In this document: piece after piece, positions 35,922 through 46,413 of the stretch
How positions within the stretch are numbered: the first letter of the stretch is position 1
Layout: the number at the start of each line of letters is the position of its first letter
From: Pelodera strongyloides
Lineage: Eukaryota; Nematoda; Chromadorea; Rhabditida; Rhabditidae
Direction: 5' to 3'
Length of the DNA stretch: 64,000 bases
Assembly (NCBI GenBank): GCA_036852015.1
Contig: JAANDG010000049.1
Location: 124,001-188,000, forward strand
The notes under the pieces: generated by a model
Databases searched by the model: none
What the model saw: only the letters and a program-made list of their open reading frames with translations
What the model was told of the DNA's origin: nothing
Translations under genes and position numbers: made by a program

Positions 35922-36548
35922 ATGATGCTCGCTTGGCCTAGCTGTATGCTGGTTTCCGGCCCCAGTGGTTGCGGGAAGACAACATTTTGTAAGAGGATTA
36001 TACATGAACTGAACGCTATTTACGAAACTGCCCCAAAAGTTGTGATATTCTGCTATAACGAAGAACAGCCGGCATACGCGGATTTCGCAGCTTTACCTTA
36101 TGTAATCATGGTAAGAGGTCTACCGGAGCTGGAATATCTCAAAAAATTTAAAAAAATGAACCCACTTTTAATTTTGGACGATTTGATGGTAAAATTGGAT
36201 AAACACCCCGATGCCGAAAAGCTGTTTTCGGTCGCTTCGCACCACTATAATATGTCTATAATTGCTATAATCCATTCCCTATTTTATTCTAAGGTTTTGC
36301 GAAATCTGCGTTTGAATTCCAGTTACATATGTTTGTTTAAAAATAATCCCGATCGTTTGACCATCCGGAATCTAGCTGGACAATTATACCCCACCAACAG
36401 ACATTTTTTTATCGATAGCTACGAAGACGCAACAAAGCAACCACATACGTATTTGTTTGTTGATTTGCATAAAACCACTGAAGAGAAATATAGACTACGA
36501 ACCAACATTTTTCCCTTCGAAAAAACCTACTGTTACATACCCAAATGA
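35922..36548 (+). CDS. Polinton DNA-packaging ATPase (FtsK/HerA, A32-like)
   Basis: 208 residues. Walker A is GPSGCGKT at residues 13-20 and Walker B is LLILDDL at about 82-88. A Q/H-type stretch follows (IIAIIHSLFY), where polar sensor residues sit in the family. This is the family of ATPases that pump DNA into capsids in Polintons, virophages, adeno-like and poxvirus-like viruses. The length is normal for Polintons. It is the first gene of a tightly overlapping block; its TGA overlaps the next ATG (ATGA). Confidence 0.85.
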   Translation: MMLAWPSCMLVSGPSGCGKTTFCKRIIHELNAIYETAPKVVIFCYNEEQPAYADFAALPYVIMVRGLPELEYLKKFKKMNPLLILDDLMVKLDKHPDAEKLFSVASHHYNMSIIAIIHSLFYSKVLRNLRLNSSYICLFKNNPDRLTIRNLAGQLYPTNRHFFIDSYEDATKQPHTYLFVDLHKTTEEKYRLRTNIFPFEKTYCYIPK

Positions 36549-36874
36549 AAAAGGCCTGTTGGAACCGTAAAGTACTTAAAAGCCTTGAACACGTTATTAA
36601 AAAACATGATTGTTGCCATTTAACAGACAATGATTTGATTTGTATCATTGAAGCAATATGCAACATTCTCAGTGGTTGTGCCCCGTTAAGGCAAAAACAA
36701 AGAAATATTATTAAACCCCATATAGTTCAAATACGTAAACTTTCTCAAATACGATCTATCCCCAAAGCAAAAGTATTCGTTTCACAAAAAGGTTCGGGGT
36801 TCTTACCCGCTTTGATACCTATTATTCTAACTGTTGTTTCTCAATTGCTTCCAAATCGTCCAAATGTCCTTTAG
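36545..36874 (+). CDS. Polinton small protein with GSGF hydrophobic tail
   Basis: 109 residues, basic N-terminus (MKKACWNRKVLKSLEHVIKK), then a Lys/Arg-rich linker and a C-terminal GSGFLPALIPIILTVVSQLL membrane-like helix. A Gly-rich start followed by a hydrophobic helix after a basic region is common in the small Polinton ORF next to the ATPase; possible roles are membrane-active or minor virion protein (inference). It overlaps both neighbours by a few bases. Confidence 0.6.
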   Translation: MKKACWNRKVLKSLEHVIKKHDCCHLTDNDLICIIEAICNILSGCAPLRQKQRNIIKPHIVQIRKLSQIRSIPKAKVFVSQKGSGFLPALIPIILTVVSQLLPNRPNVL

Positions 36875-37550
36875 TAAAATGTTACTGGTTTCTGAAGACG
36901 ATTTGTTAAAGCATCACGTTGGCGAAGAACGTTCAAAGGTACAATATTTAGAAGATGAGATAAAGAAACTACTATTTACTAGTGTTCTTGATGACGATTC
37001 TAAATTGCTGAAGTACCGTCATATTTTACAAAAAATAATAAACGAAAAGCATAAACTTGTAGAAGCTGTCTTGCCCTCTACCAACCCCCCACACTCAAAC
37101 GCTAACTTACCGCGTGCTGAAAACTTTCCAAGGCCAACAGTAACCGATCAACTAGACGGTTACGTTACAGCTGAAGAAGCATCAGATTCGGAACAAGATC
37201 CTGGAGAGGGAATAGGACAGCTTTTTAAAAATAAGAAATCAAAGCTGTCTTACATAGCATTGATGGAACACATTCGAAATCATGCCAACACTTTCTCCAC
37301 AAACCCTGCTGGTGAACTGGTCATCAATGGCGATATCATTGCCAATTCTACTGCGAACGATATATATAGAGATATTTCGAACATTCATGGCACTAGGTCA
37401 AAGCCACCGACAGGTGTTAAGCACTTCTTAAGAACACTTGTTGATACAGGTTTTCGACGAGACTTGATTGGCAACAAAAAAAGACGTGAGCAAATTTCCG
37501 ACAGCTACGCTAGTGACAACGATTTTGAAGTACAGCCATGGAATCTGTAG
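36864..37550 (+). CDS. Polinton conserved protein between ATPase and integrase, unknown
   Basis: About 228 residues from the ATG at 36864. Starts MSFSKMLLVSEDDLLKHHVG with a coiled-coil-like helical part, an acidic Ser-rich middle (AEEASDSEQDPGEG), and a C-terminal block with PPTGVKHFLRTLVDTG. A protein of this shape (MLLV start, K-x-x-Y helix, P-x-G-x-x-x-x-x-L-L end) usually sits here in Polintons. Its function is not known. The start overlaps the previous ORF by 11 bp and the end overlaps the integrase start. Confidence 0.6.
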   Translation: MSFSKMLLVSEDDLLKHHVGEERSKVQYLEDEIKKLLFTSVLDDDSKLLKYRHILQKIINEKHKLVEAVLPSTNPPHSNANLPRAENFPRPTVTDQLDGYVTAEEASDSEQDPGEGIGQLFKNKKSKLSYIALMEHIRNHANTFSTNPAGELVINGDIIANSTANDIYRDISNIHGTRSKPPTGVKHFLRTLVDTGFRRDLIGNKKRREQISDSYASDNDFEVQPWNL

Positions 37551-38665
37551 CGTCCACCCTTGAACGGATTTACAATGACCCTAGTGATTATGGATCATTT
37601 TCGGGGAAACAACGTTTATATAAGCGCGCAAAGGAGGCAAATTCAGCAGTCACCCTAAGGGCCGTATCTGACTTTTTACATTCTAATCACACGTATACCC
37701 TTCACGCCCCTTCCCGACGGAAAATACCAACGGGTAAAATACAAAGTTCCTGGATTGATAGTGATCATCAAAGTGACTTGTGCGTGCTGCTAGATTTGAA
37801 GCCCTATAACAAAGGCTATTGCTATATTCTAGTGGTGGTGGATGTACTTTCCCGATTTCTTTTTTGCGAAAAACTAAAGACAAAGTCTGGAAAAGAAGTG
37901 GCGGCAGCTTATGAACGAATATTGCAAACTACAAATAGAATACCCTTTCGTCTGTACACTGATGCTGGAAAAGAATACTTTAACAGTTGTTTTAAAAAGG
38001 TGATCACTCATTTTGATATTGAGCATAAGCTATCAAAAAATTATAATGTGAAATGTGCGCTGGCGGAAAATGCTAATCGTAGAATAAAGGCCAAATTATA
38101 TAAGTATTTTACTGCCAAAAATACCCTGAATTGGATTGATGTCTTACCAGCCATTGTTGAAAGTATTAATCACACACCCCTTGAAAGCTTAGCTGGTTTG
38201 CCCCCCGCCAGTGTGACCAGTGTAAATGCGGGGCATGTTTGGAAACATATGTATGCAAAGCATGGCAACACGCCAAGAAAAGCACATCGATTTGAGAAGG
38301 GGCAAAAAGTTCGTTTAGCTAAGGAAAAAGGGGTTTTCCGAAAGGGCTATAAAAATACATACACTTATGAGATATTTTCAATTAAGAAGCTTTTGTTTGA
38401 TACACCTCCCGCCTATATAATAGAAGATTTGAATGAACAAGAATTAGATTCAATTGTCTACGAAACCGAACTAGTTGCTTACAACAAACCGGACGACGTG
38501 TACAAAGTTGAGAAGATTCTTCGAAAGCGTAAAAGGAAGGGTCATTTGGAATATTTGGTTCGGTGGCAAGGATCACTGAGACCCGATGAGTTGCGCGCCG
38601 CACCATTTCGGGAAACAAAATGCGCGCCGCAAAGGAATGGGAAACAAAATGCGCGCGGAACATAA
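37538..38665 (+). CDS. Polinton integrase (rve, DDE) with interrupted chromodomain
   Basis: 375 residues. The catalytic triad is seen as D80 (HQSDL), D142 (LYTDAGKEYF) and E177 (LAENANRR), spaced D-61-D-34-E, close to the DD35E rule of retroviral-type integrases. The N-terminal region carries the family's YTLHAPSRRK motif. A C-terminal chromodomain begins VYKVEKILRKRKRKGHLEYL and VRWQGS, then breaks off: the usual W-E-P ending is missing and the frame runs into a GC-rich inverted repeat (38589-38729). Integrase cuts and joins element ends, giving the 6-bp duplication. The core is intact; the chromatin-targeting tail is probably lost. Confidence 0.85.
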   Translation: MESVASTLERIYNDPSDYGSFSGKQRLYKRAKEANSAVTLRAVSDFLHSNHTYTLHAPSRRKIPTGKIQSSWIDSDHQSDLCVLLDLKPYNKGYCYILVVVDVLSRFLFCEKLKTKSGKEVAAAYERILQTTNRIPFRLYTDAGKEYFNSCFKKVITHFDIEHKLSKNYNVKCALAENANRRIKAKLYKYFTAKNTLNWIDVLPAIVESINHTPLESLAGLPPASVTSVNAGHVWKHMYAKHGNTPRKAHRFEKGQKVRLAKEKGVFRKGYKNTYTYEIFSIKKLLFDTPPAYIIEDLNEQELDSIVYETELVAYNKPDDVYKVEKILRKRKRKGHLEYLVRWQGSLRPDELRAAPFRETKCAPQRNGKQNARGT

Positions 38666-38729
38666 ATGGCGCGCAAAGTGTTTCCCGAAAAGGTGCGGAA
38701 AAGGTGCGGAAATGGTGCGGGGCGCAACT
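38589..38729. mobile_element. 141-bp inverted-repeat insertion truncating the integrase tail
   Basis: Left end AGTTGCGCGCCGCACCATTT and right end AAATGGTGCGGGGCGCAACT are inverted copies. Internal GGGAAACAAAATGCGCG words repeat. Very GC-rich against the AT-rich element. Clear target duplication not found. Confidence 0.65.
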
Positions 38730-39050
38730 TGCGCGCGGTTCCTGGATTTACGTAATAAAGTGCGATAATTACCGTAGCTGCGGTCAGTTTCCGTACCGTA
38801 GCGTCGACAGACACGCAGTGTGAGATTTGAAAGGGCGGGCGGAGCGAAGAATGTATTTTATTTATATAAATTCCAGTCTGTTCCTAATATGCTTGTTATT
38901 AATATTTTCAATGCAACGTATTATACAAAATTTCGAATCGTCACATTCCGTCTATTGTTCTTCTTGATTGTTTCCTTTCTTAAATGCAATAAATGTTATA
39001 AATAGTTTATATATTCACATTGATGTTTCATCCAAATCACCTTTCTGTTT
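38730..39050. other. spacer after the integrase, no gene
   Basis: No frame continues the chromodomain here. Contains an AATAAA-like signal near 38985. Confidence 0.4.
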
Positions 39051-39059
39051 AGTTGCCGA

Positions 39060-42000
39060 ATGCTTCCTGCTTATTTGAAAAGTAGGTACTCACTAGATGA
39101 TTTACGAGTAATGTTTGGATTGAGTGATGATCCGCAAACTTCGGACATCCCAGAAACGTCAGGAGAAGGAAATTTGAATTTTACCGACGACCATGAATCA
39201 TATCAGTAAGTATATATTGAGACAGCTTTAGCCGATAAGAAAATATCCAGCAGCAAGTGAATGTGCGCGTTTGTTACGGACGGAGCTATTTAGTAGGAGA
39301 TATGATTAATGCTCTGAATGAGAAGAAAATTTGTAACACAGAGCTAAAGCCAAACCGATAGAGATAATTGAAAATCAATATTCAGAGGTGACGCCGAAAC
39401 AACAGAAAGTATTCATATGTGTGATGCGATGGAATATGAGGGAGAAGGAGGTAAGTGTTTTTTTAGTTATTCTGCGTATAAAAATGTGCATCTTTGATGA
39501 ATAATTATCATTATGCATACAATGCATGGAAATTTAATGAATAATCGAATCAGTAAGCTAACCTACACGTTTAGAGCGATATCATAGCAAAGAGTAAACG
39601 ACTAGCATATCTGCATATCTTCTACAAAAACAGAAAAGGTTCATGGCGAATGCTTTGTTGTCGTTGTGATGTATTATAGACATAGAAACAATGATTACAG
39701 CACGGCAAACCGGATGACCCGGGTGCCTTTTATTTAGCAAATTGTAAAATAATAGATATAAAGAAATAACTGTCGAAGAGAGAAGCAAAAGCTACATGGT
39801 AGCTAGCGATCACATCATTGAGTCCAATCAACTAACCCAGGGAAAAGCTATAGGCATATATGTTGTGATGACTAATGCGCGCGGAGAACTGTTGTAACAC
39901 ACAAAAGCTAAGTCAACTAACCAACCGAGGGAAAATTACATACATTGATGGTAGAAAGGGAGAATAATTAATGGCTATTAAGATAGAACTAAAGTCACGG
40001 ACAAGGTTCCGTGACAGATGTCTGCCCGAAAGGGACCGTGAATAGTTAATGTTTTTTTTATTAATGTTTTATGTTACTCAGAAAGTGAATCCACCCAAGT
40101 GATACGTGAAGATTTATCAGAAGACGACCCAGATCCCGAGCTGGAATTGGAAATTTACCAAGTTTTAGGTCAAATACATGCACGTAAGTATATGTTACAA
40201 TTTTAATTACAATTGTTACAGATGTAGCTGACAATGGCAGTTGTGGAAAAAAAGTGCAACAAATTTGCATCATTTTATATTGATTATTAGTTTTTTGGAT
40301 GCAACGATTCAAGAATTGAGCGCTATGTGGAAATAGTTTTTGCTTTGTAGGTGATCCGACGATTCTTATCTTAACAAACCATCTACGAAGACACCAGTCA
40401 TTAAATGAATTATTGGATTTTTTTTACTGTGTGAGTTTCATGGTTGTATAAGCGTACTCTAATATTGGTGGTTGGCTGTTACTGTTACTGATGCGTAAAA
40501 GAAGCGACGAATTATGGTATGCAGGGTGAAAATATTACCTGCGCCACTAACGAAGGATAAAAAATGCTTTTTTACTATTATTAAATGTTGCAGCAAGTGC
40601 CATACATTTCAACCGCCCAGCAGCAACTTCATCGAAGAAAGTGTTGGAATTGTATTAGGAACTTACCGACGGTTTAAGGTATAGTCTATATCTATATTTA
40701 TTATTTGTTGACTATAATGAATATTACTGTTGCTCGGTAAATAATTTCGATCAAATAAGGTAAGAAAGGAGTGGTATTAAAGATTAATTCTGTAATTTTA
40801 ATGGATAATGGTAATATACTGCCATTTTTCAGGATACGGGAATACGTCATGTGTCCTGTGATTGGACACAACGTGCTACTTGAAAAAGAGACGGAAGAAT
40901 GTCCGTTGTGTCTGTGGTATGCATAGCACATTATAAATATGTTTCATAACGGTTTGCAATTGTCCAATATTCGTAATAGTAGCAGGTATATTGGTGAAGT
41001 TGATTATGCCTACCTTTGCAATTGTTTCTGTTCTACATTTATATCTGAACGTTTTAGAGCTTAGAGGGTTTTGCATATAAAAATCAAATTCAGTGTTCTC
41101 CCAGTACGCGGCGGCGAGCACGAGAGGCTTCGAATAGTAACCTGTAGTGTGTCGGCGCAAATTGAATTTATACTGAAGAGGAACATCGACGACATAATGT
41201 GTGTGTGTTAATTTGACTTTACTTTACACCTTTACCGTTAGCTTTCGCTGGTAATTCAATTAATATATGTTTGTTAGTGAATTTTCCAATTTTGCGCACT
41301 CAATGTGCACGATCAGTACATTCAGTGACCTTCATCGCCGACACCACGATGGATCCTTCGTAAATGAGCGCATACAAGACTTTTCGCCAAATCTTGGGGA
41401 CAGATTCCGGACCGGATTGGAATCCCGCGCAGGATTTCAAAATAATCAGTTGAATATCCAGCTGATTGTGTTTGCGGACGCCTTCCGATTACGGAATGCA
41501 AGCAGGTACATCGTACATAGTTACTCATAATTTTTTGCAATGTTGTGTCTTTTTGTAGGACTATGCCAACAAAAAAAAACAGAGGTTACAGATGATTCCA
41601 TCACTAAAATTGGATTTACAATAAATTGATGTGTTTTAATTTCTGTGTGTTTTAGTTTGTAAGTTTTAATTTCAGCGGAAGTGTGTGGTCGTGCTACATT
41701 TCCATTTACGATCTTGATGACGAAAGGCGGAATTGTGGGCAAAATGTGATCACTGCATCTATGATGACTTCGGGAAGAAGTGGTATTTCTGATACACGCC
41801 TACAAATGCTATTCGAACGACTCGAAATTGAGGTGCGATATTTATTATCTTATTGTTATTTATGTCTAAGTCTTCTCCTGCTACAAGCGCTAGTTTGGCG
41901 ATCCAAATGAAGTATCTAACTGATGCTTTTATTTGCTTGGTAAGTTTTGTTGGTTCCTGAAGCTTGTTTTACCTTTTCCTTCCTTATTAGGTGCTTCGTT

Positions 42001-43595
42001 ATCCCTTTTTCTCTCGGGTTCGCATGATAATTAATATAATTTGTACTAATTCAGTCACTCAAGACGGATTCTCCCACTGATTGGTCCTTGTGCATTAAGT
42101 GAATACAGGCATTAAGTGAATACATATATTTTCCATGAGGTGTAATGTCTATGAAAATCCCCGCCCCCCTCCAAGAGTAGTAGCGCAATAATTGCATGTT
42201 GTTTTTCGTTGACTGTTTTCCTCAAGGATAAGTGCGCTTCCAGTATCACTCTACTGCATTGTTGTTAATTCAAAAGACCATTACCCAGTCTTTTTCTTCA
42301 TATTCTGTTTTTGTAGAGGATGAAGCGGCGTCAGTCAAACGTTTCCCGGAATATCTTCTAAGTGGTTTCATAGGCAAGCCTTTTTTATACACTTTTAGCA
42401 TTTTCATTTTTAATTTCGTTAGCTTTTAATGTGCCTACTTCATTTTCTTGTCATATATATGTCTTCCTTTTTTCTTTATAGCATTTGACAACCAAACATA
42501 CATTGTCCCTAAATTCAGCAGTTGCAACTATGCTGATTCGCCCAACGGAGACGAACTCCAATCCAGACCGTCTCGAGTGGTTTTCGGAGTGGAAGTACTA
42601 CTTCAGACGATCATTGTAAGTTGTCATCCATTAATGTTGTTTATTTTTATTTTTTTTGGCCATCTTTTCAATAGCTGCCATTCTTTTAATTAAATGGATC
42701 AATTCATTCAAATTCATTCAAACGCTGATAATAACATTACAGGGTCGACCTAACTCGGGATGATCGGCGCTCTGTTTTTGCCTTCTCTTCTGAGAAGTAC
42801 GACGCGTTCATTGTCGGAATGGAAGTCCATTTTGGAAAAATGAAAGAGCAGCTGGGTTTTCCGGTTGGAAAATAATAGTTTTATCTTTCATTTACCGTTA
42901 TGCCAGTCTTTGAAAAGTGACTATTTAAACACTTTTGTCCATTTCTCTGTACTATAGTGATTACCACTTTGTTATTTTGTTTATTTACTAGACAGTTTTT
43001 ATATAGAATATTCAATAATGCCCATTGTTGACTATTATAGTTAGAGTAGTTAGAGCGGTTACAGTTAGAGAGAGGGGTATAGTTATAGTTAGAGTGGATA
43101 CTAGAGCCACTTATATTTATTTATGTTCGTTTTAGGTGTGTAAATGAGTATGATAGGATTATAATGTTTCGAAAGTTCATTGGTAGAGGATTGATTAGAA
43201 TAATAGGTTTCGAGCGGAACTATTCATTGTAAGCGACATAACTTGTGGTTTCTGATACATTTTGGACCTACGCATATGTATGCCGCATGCAAATTATTGT
43301 ATACTATTGCAAATTCATACTAGATTCGCGTAATAATTTGCATACACTATATCTGCGAAATATCCAGGATAATTTTCAATATCGGACCTTTGTCGACGTT
43401 TTTTGATGGAATCTATCCATTTATTGTTAGTATATATTGTTTGCCTGCACCTAGGTTAATCTCTGTACCATTTGATGAATTTGCTCATTATCGTTTACTT
43501 TATCGTTTACTTACACTCAGGGTTGTTCCTCTCCTGTTCGTATTGTTGTTTGTTCGTTTATGTTTGAAAAAAATAATAAAATGTTTTTATAAATG

Positions 43596-43635
<40 letters not shown>

Positions 43636-44467
43636 TACAGGTTATTTTTTGAAATACCAGGTCAAAAAATAATAAAATGGGATTCTACCTCGTGGATAGG
43701 CTACCGTAACCCGCACCGTTTCCGCACCTATTCGGCAACGGTTTGGGGGTGTTTCCCGCACCAAAACGGCAACCGGAGGGAGTGAAAAAACTTTTGCGGC
43801 GCGCATCAAATTCTTTTGCGGGAAACACCCCCAAACTGTTGCCGCGCGCAACTCTTGACTCTGTTAATCTCCGACCCAATGCGCGCCCAAAATATGGCTT
43901 TCGACCCCACCGCCGACGTTAAAGATGACTGAAATTTGCAGTGCCGACCCTTTAGCAGTACAAATAGTGTAGCAGTACAGTAGGAAGCAGCAGTGAACGC
44001 ATGCCAGCCAAACTGACCCAAGTCTGACCCAGGTCCGACCCAACTGGCGCGCTTGCACCTCTTCCGCATGCACATCGCATTTTTCACGATGATTTTTTCA
44101 TTTTTTTTTGAAGTCCTGCACTTTCTGGTTTCTTTCTAATTTGTTTCTATTTCCTTTATTATTTCCTCTATTAACTTATTGCTATCACAGGTACCATTGC
44201 TTCACTTACTGGTGCGCGTTCAAGAAAGCAAACAAACGGAAGGAAACGCGATAAAGTAAGTAAGTTTATGATATGGTAAGAGTAGGGTTCTCATCGGTCA
44301 CTATAGATAGACTAGGCCGTAGAAGTATATGTTACTAATAGTTTGTAATCTTCGCAGAATGACGCAGAAGTATTATACTTTCATTTGCTATTTAATTTAG
44401 TACATTTAGACACTGGTGGCCAGCTCCATGGAAGTTCACAACATCAAAGATGCATTCTGCTGCCTGA
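39060..44467 (+). CDS. multi-exon cargo gene inside the Polinton, transposase-like or unknown
   Basis: Plus-strand exons at 39060-39205, 39386-39450, 40082-40183, 40351-40430, about 40594-40680, 40834-40918, 41278-41505, 41676-41832, 42482-42618 and 42744-42864, with possible terminal exons 44191-44255 and 44401-44467 (FRHWWPAPWKF). The ATG at 39060 is 7 nt past a TGTTTAG acceptor. Content: acidic N-terminus, a zinc-ribbon-like CPVIGH...ECPLC, then HRRHHDGS and LNIQLIVFADAFRLRNASRS followed by VWSCYISIYDLDDERRNCGQ. The last two resemble the D-x-x-x and WP-x-x-x-x-x-x-L-P-x-x-R segments of tnp2-type transposase-derived genes. Similarity is from memory only. Most junctions agree in phase; those around 40594-40834 do not, and the 3' end may instead be the TAA at 42873-42875. 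It occupies the place where PolB is expected. Confidence 0.5.
43598..43634 (+). repeat. poly(T) tract, about 37 nt
   Basis: Uninterrupted T run preceding a GC-rich palindrome. It could be the A-tail of a retroposed sequence on the minus strand, though no body was recognised. Confidence 0.7.
43731..43846. repeat. GC-rich hairpin with 30-bp arms
   Basis: Arms 43731-43760 and 43817-43846 are inverse copies (core GTTTGGGGGTGTTTCCCGCA) with two mismatches. Shares GTTTCCCGCA/GGGAAAC words with the insertion at 38589-38729. Confidence 0.75.
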
Positions 44468-44599
44468 TACTAATACTGGACAATGGAAGATTCGCTAAAA
44501 CTCCGTCAAATTTGAATGTTTAGTCATATACTGTGTATGTATTATTCGCAATAAACATTTCCTCCCGTTATGTAGTGTAATTTATGGGCTACGCTTCTG

Positions 44600-44775
44600 T
44601 ACAAATTACGGTGGTGCCGACTCCAAACCGTGGTGGTGCCGACCCAACTCCGACTCCAAACAGTGGTTTTGCCGATCCAACTCCCACGCCTTTTTCAAAT
44701 TTTTCGACCCGGGGCGGAAACTAGGACCGCCCAGAGTCGGACTTCGCTTTAGTTGGGTCGGCACTTTGGGTCGGA
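44600..44775. repeat. palindromic island built from GTGCCGACCCAACT words
   Basis: GTGCCGACCCAACTCCGACT near 44635 is matched by AGAGTCGG and AGTTGGGTCGGCAC near 44735-44765 in inverse orientation; a third direct copy is at 44610. A related block, CGACCCAATGCGCGCCC, lies at 43870. Confidence 0.55.
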
Positions 44776-45081
44776 GAGGAACATAGGAGTTTCGTTGTAT
44801 GATTCAAAACATGACAGTTGGGTGCCAGCCTCAGATTTCCAACCAAACGGATAGTGATGTACCTTCTACGACATGGAAGTGGGGTGATCGGCGTATTTCT
44901 AAGAATTTGATTGTTTTTACTGTGCAAGTTTTTTTGATATACATTGTAGTGTTTACATCCATATATAACCTAAGTTTTGGAAATAATTGCCATGATCAGA
45001 AACTGTGGGTAGCTGTTCTTGCCTCTGGAATTGGATATCTATTACCTAGTCCTTCGATTAAATCCACTAATCACTGCAGAG

Positions 45082-45864
45082 ATGATGTCTGATTTTTATG
45101 TAACAGTTCTAAGCAATAGCGATCGTGAGAATAAAATTGGTGATTTCAAAGCCAGACTTCCCAATTCTATACAATTGAAAGGTCAATATGAAGTTGCATT
45201 AACACATTTGATGTTTCCTTATACATTTGACAATATAGCACACGAGACTGCGATTCAAGGGGCAGCTCTTTGGGATAATCAAATTATTGTAAAGCTTGAC
45301 AACGAGGAAAATATACTATCATTACCACCAAATAACTACCAAACTGTGCATGAATTAATTTCAATTTTAAATTACGAACTTACTCGATATTTGAATATTC
45401 AAACAAATCGGACATCAAACCAAACCCTAAATTTTTTCAATTACCATCCCATAAAAAAACGATGCGAGTTTGTTATTTTGGAACCTCTTCTTGGCATCAC
45501 ATTATCAGATAAATTGCGCTATGTACTTGGATTTGACAATTCGGTGCTTTTAGCTAACGTGCAAGCAATATTCCCCTTTCATAGTGAACATATGTTTATG
45601 TATATTTATTGTAATGTTGTGGACTACCAGATCGTTTCCAATGTTTATGCACAACTTTTGCGAGTGGTTAGCCTAAAAGGAAAATACGGTGATCTGATGG
45701 AAGTTTCCTTTAATAGACCGCAGTATTTATCGGTTTTGGGAAACGACTTTGATTCTATTAAAGTCCAAGTTAAAAACGATCAGGATCGCACAATTGATTT
45801 TCATTCCGGTAAGATTGCACTGGTTCTACATTTTCGACCGAAGCGACGTGCGAACGATTTGTAG
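45082..45864 (+). CDS. Polinton minor capsid (penton-like) protein
   Basis: About 260 residues from the ATG at 45082, just after a CACTGCAG acceptor-like site. Starts MMSDFYVTVLSNSDRENKIG and contains the family's N-terminal pattern (small acidic start, F-x-x-x-L-P, L-x-G-x-Y-E-V-A-L). The C-terminal signature is LLRVVSLKGKYGDLMEVSFN, then QYLSVLGNDFDSIKVQVKND and GKIALVLHFRP. This matches the single-jelly-roll penton proteins that occupy capsid vertices in Polintons. First gene of the capsid block. Intact. Confidence 0.8.
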   Translation: MMSDFYVTVLSNSDRENKIGDFKARLPNSIQLKGQYEVALTHLMFPYTFDNIAHETAIQGAALWDNQIIVKLDNEENILSLPPNNYQTVHELISILNYELTRYLNIQTNRTSNQTLNFFNYHPIKKRCEFVILEPLLGITLSDKLRYVLGFDNSVLLANVQAIFPFHSEHMFMYIYCNVVDYQIVSNVYAQLLRVVSLKGKYGDLMEVSFNRPQYLSVLGNDFDSIKVQVKNDQDRTIDFHSGKIALVLHFRPKRRANDL

Positions 45865-45885
45865 TTCGGTTTGTAATAAAGGATT

Positions 45886-46413
45886 ATGCATTTTGAGTAC
45901 AACCCCGCTATTGCTGTGGACTGGGCAGTTGTATTTGAGGAACAAGCTCAGCAACAAGGTTCTGGCGGCTATAGAGGTATTCCCTTTCAAAGGGGTTCTT
46001 CTGGTCTAGGTGGACTATTTGCTAAATTCTTCCGGTATATTCTTCCAATCGCTACACAAGCTTCAAAATCATTAGCAACGCAGGCTTTGGCCACAAGTGG
46101 TCAAATTGTTAACGATTTGGCCTCTGGGCGCGATTTTAAAGAATCGTTTCGGGAACATGGGACAACTGGGTATAACAACATGATAGACAAAGCCATTCAT
46201 AAGCTTGGACAGACAGGCGAAGGTACACGCCAACCCAGAAAACCTCGACGGAAAGCTACTGTAGGAAAAACTACCAAGGCACTTCAGAGGAAGAAAAGAA
46301 CACAATCAGCAAAGAAGAAGAAGAAGAAGGTGACTAAAGCTTCTGCAAGGAAAACCCCAAGAAAGTCCAATTCTCCTACATACCGAGACATTTTCGGAAA
46401 ATGGGCAAATTAA
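45886..46413 (+). CDS. Polinton Gly-rich/basic core-like virion protein
   Basis: 175 residues. The N-terminal half has the Polinton pattern G-x-P-F-Q-R-G-x-x-x-G-x-G-G-x-F-x-x-x-F-R-x-x-x-P (GIPFQRGSSGLGGLFAKFFR). A helical amphipathic middle follows, and the C-terminal half is highly basic (QRKKRTQSAKKKKKKVTK), suited to binding packaged DNA, like adenovirus core proteins. Role inferred from composition and its place between penton and major capsid genes. Its end overlaps the next start by 13 bp. Confidence 0.7.
   Translation: MHFEYNPAIAVDWAVVFEEQAQQQGSGGYRGIPFQRGSSGLGGLFAKFFRYILPIATQASKSLATQALATSGQIVNDLASGRDFKESFREHGTTGYNNMIDKAIHKLGQTGEGTRQPRKPRRKATVGKTTKALQRKKRTQSAKKKKKKVTKASARKTPRKSNSPTYRDIFGKWAN

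Noticed and set aside
37538..38665. Retrovirus or LTR retrotransposon integrase
   Set aside because: No gag, protease-RT or LTRs nearby; the neighbours are Polinton capsid and ATPase genes within terminal inverted repeats.
43390..43785. 131-aa plus-strand ORF with a Phe run
   Set aside because: Frame driven by the poly(T) tract running into a GC-rich hairpin.
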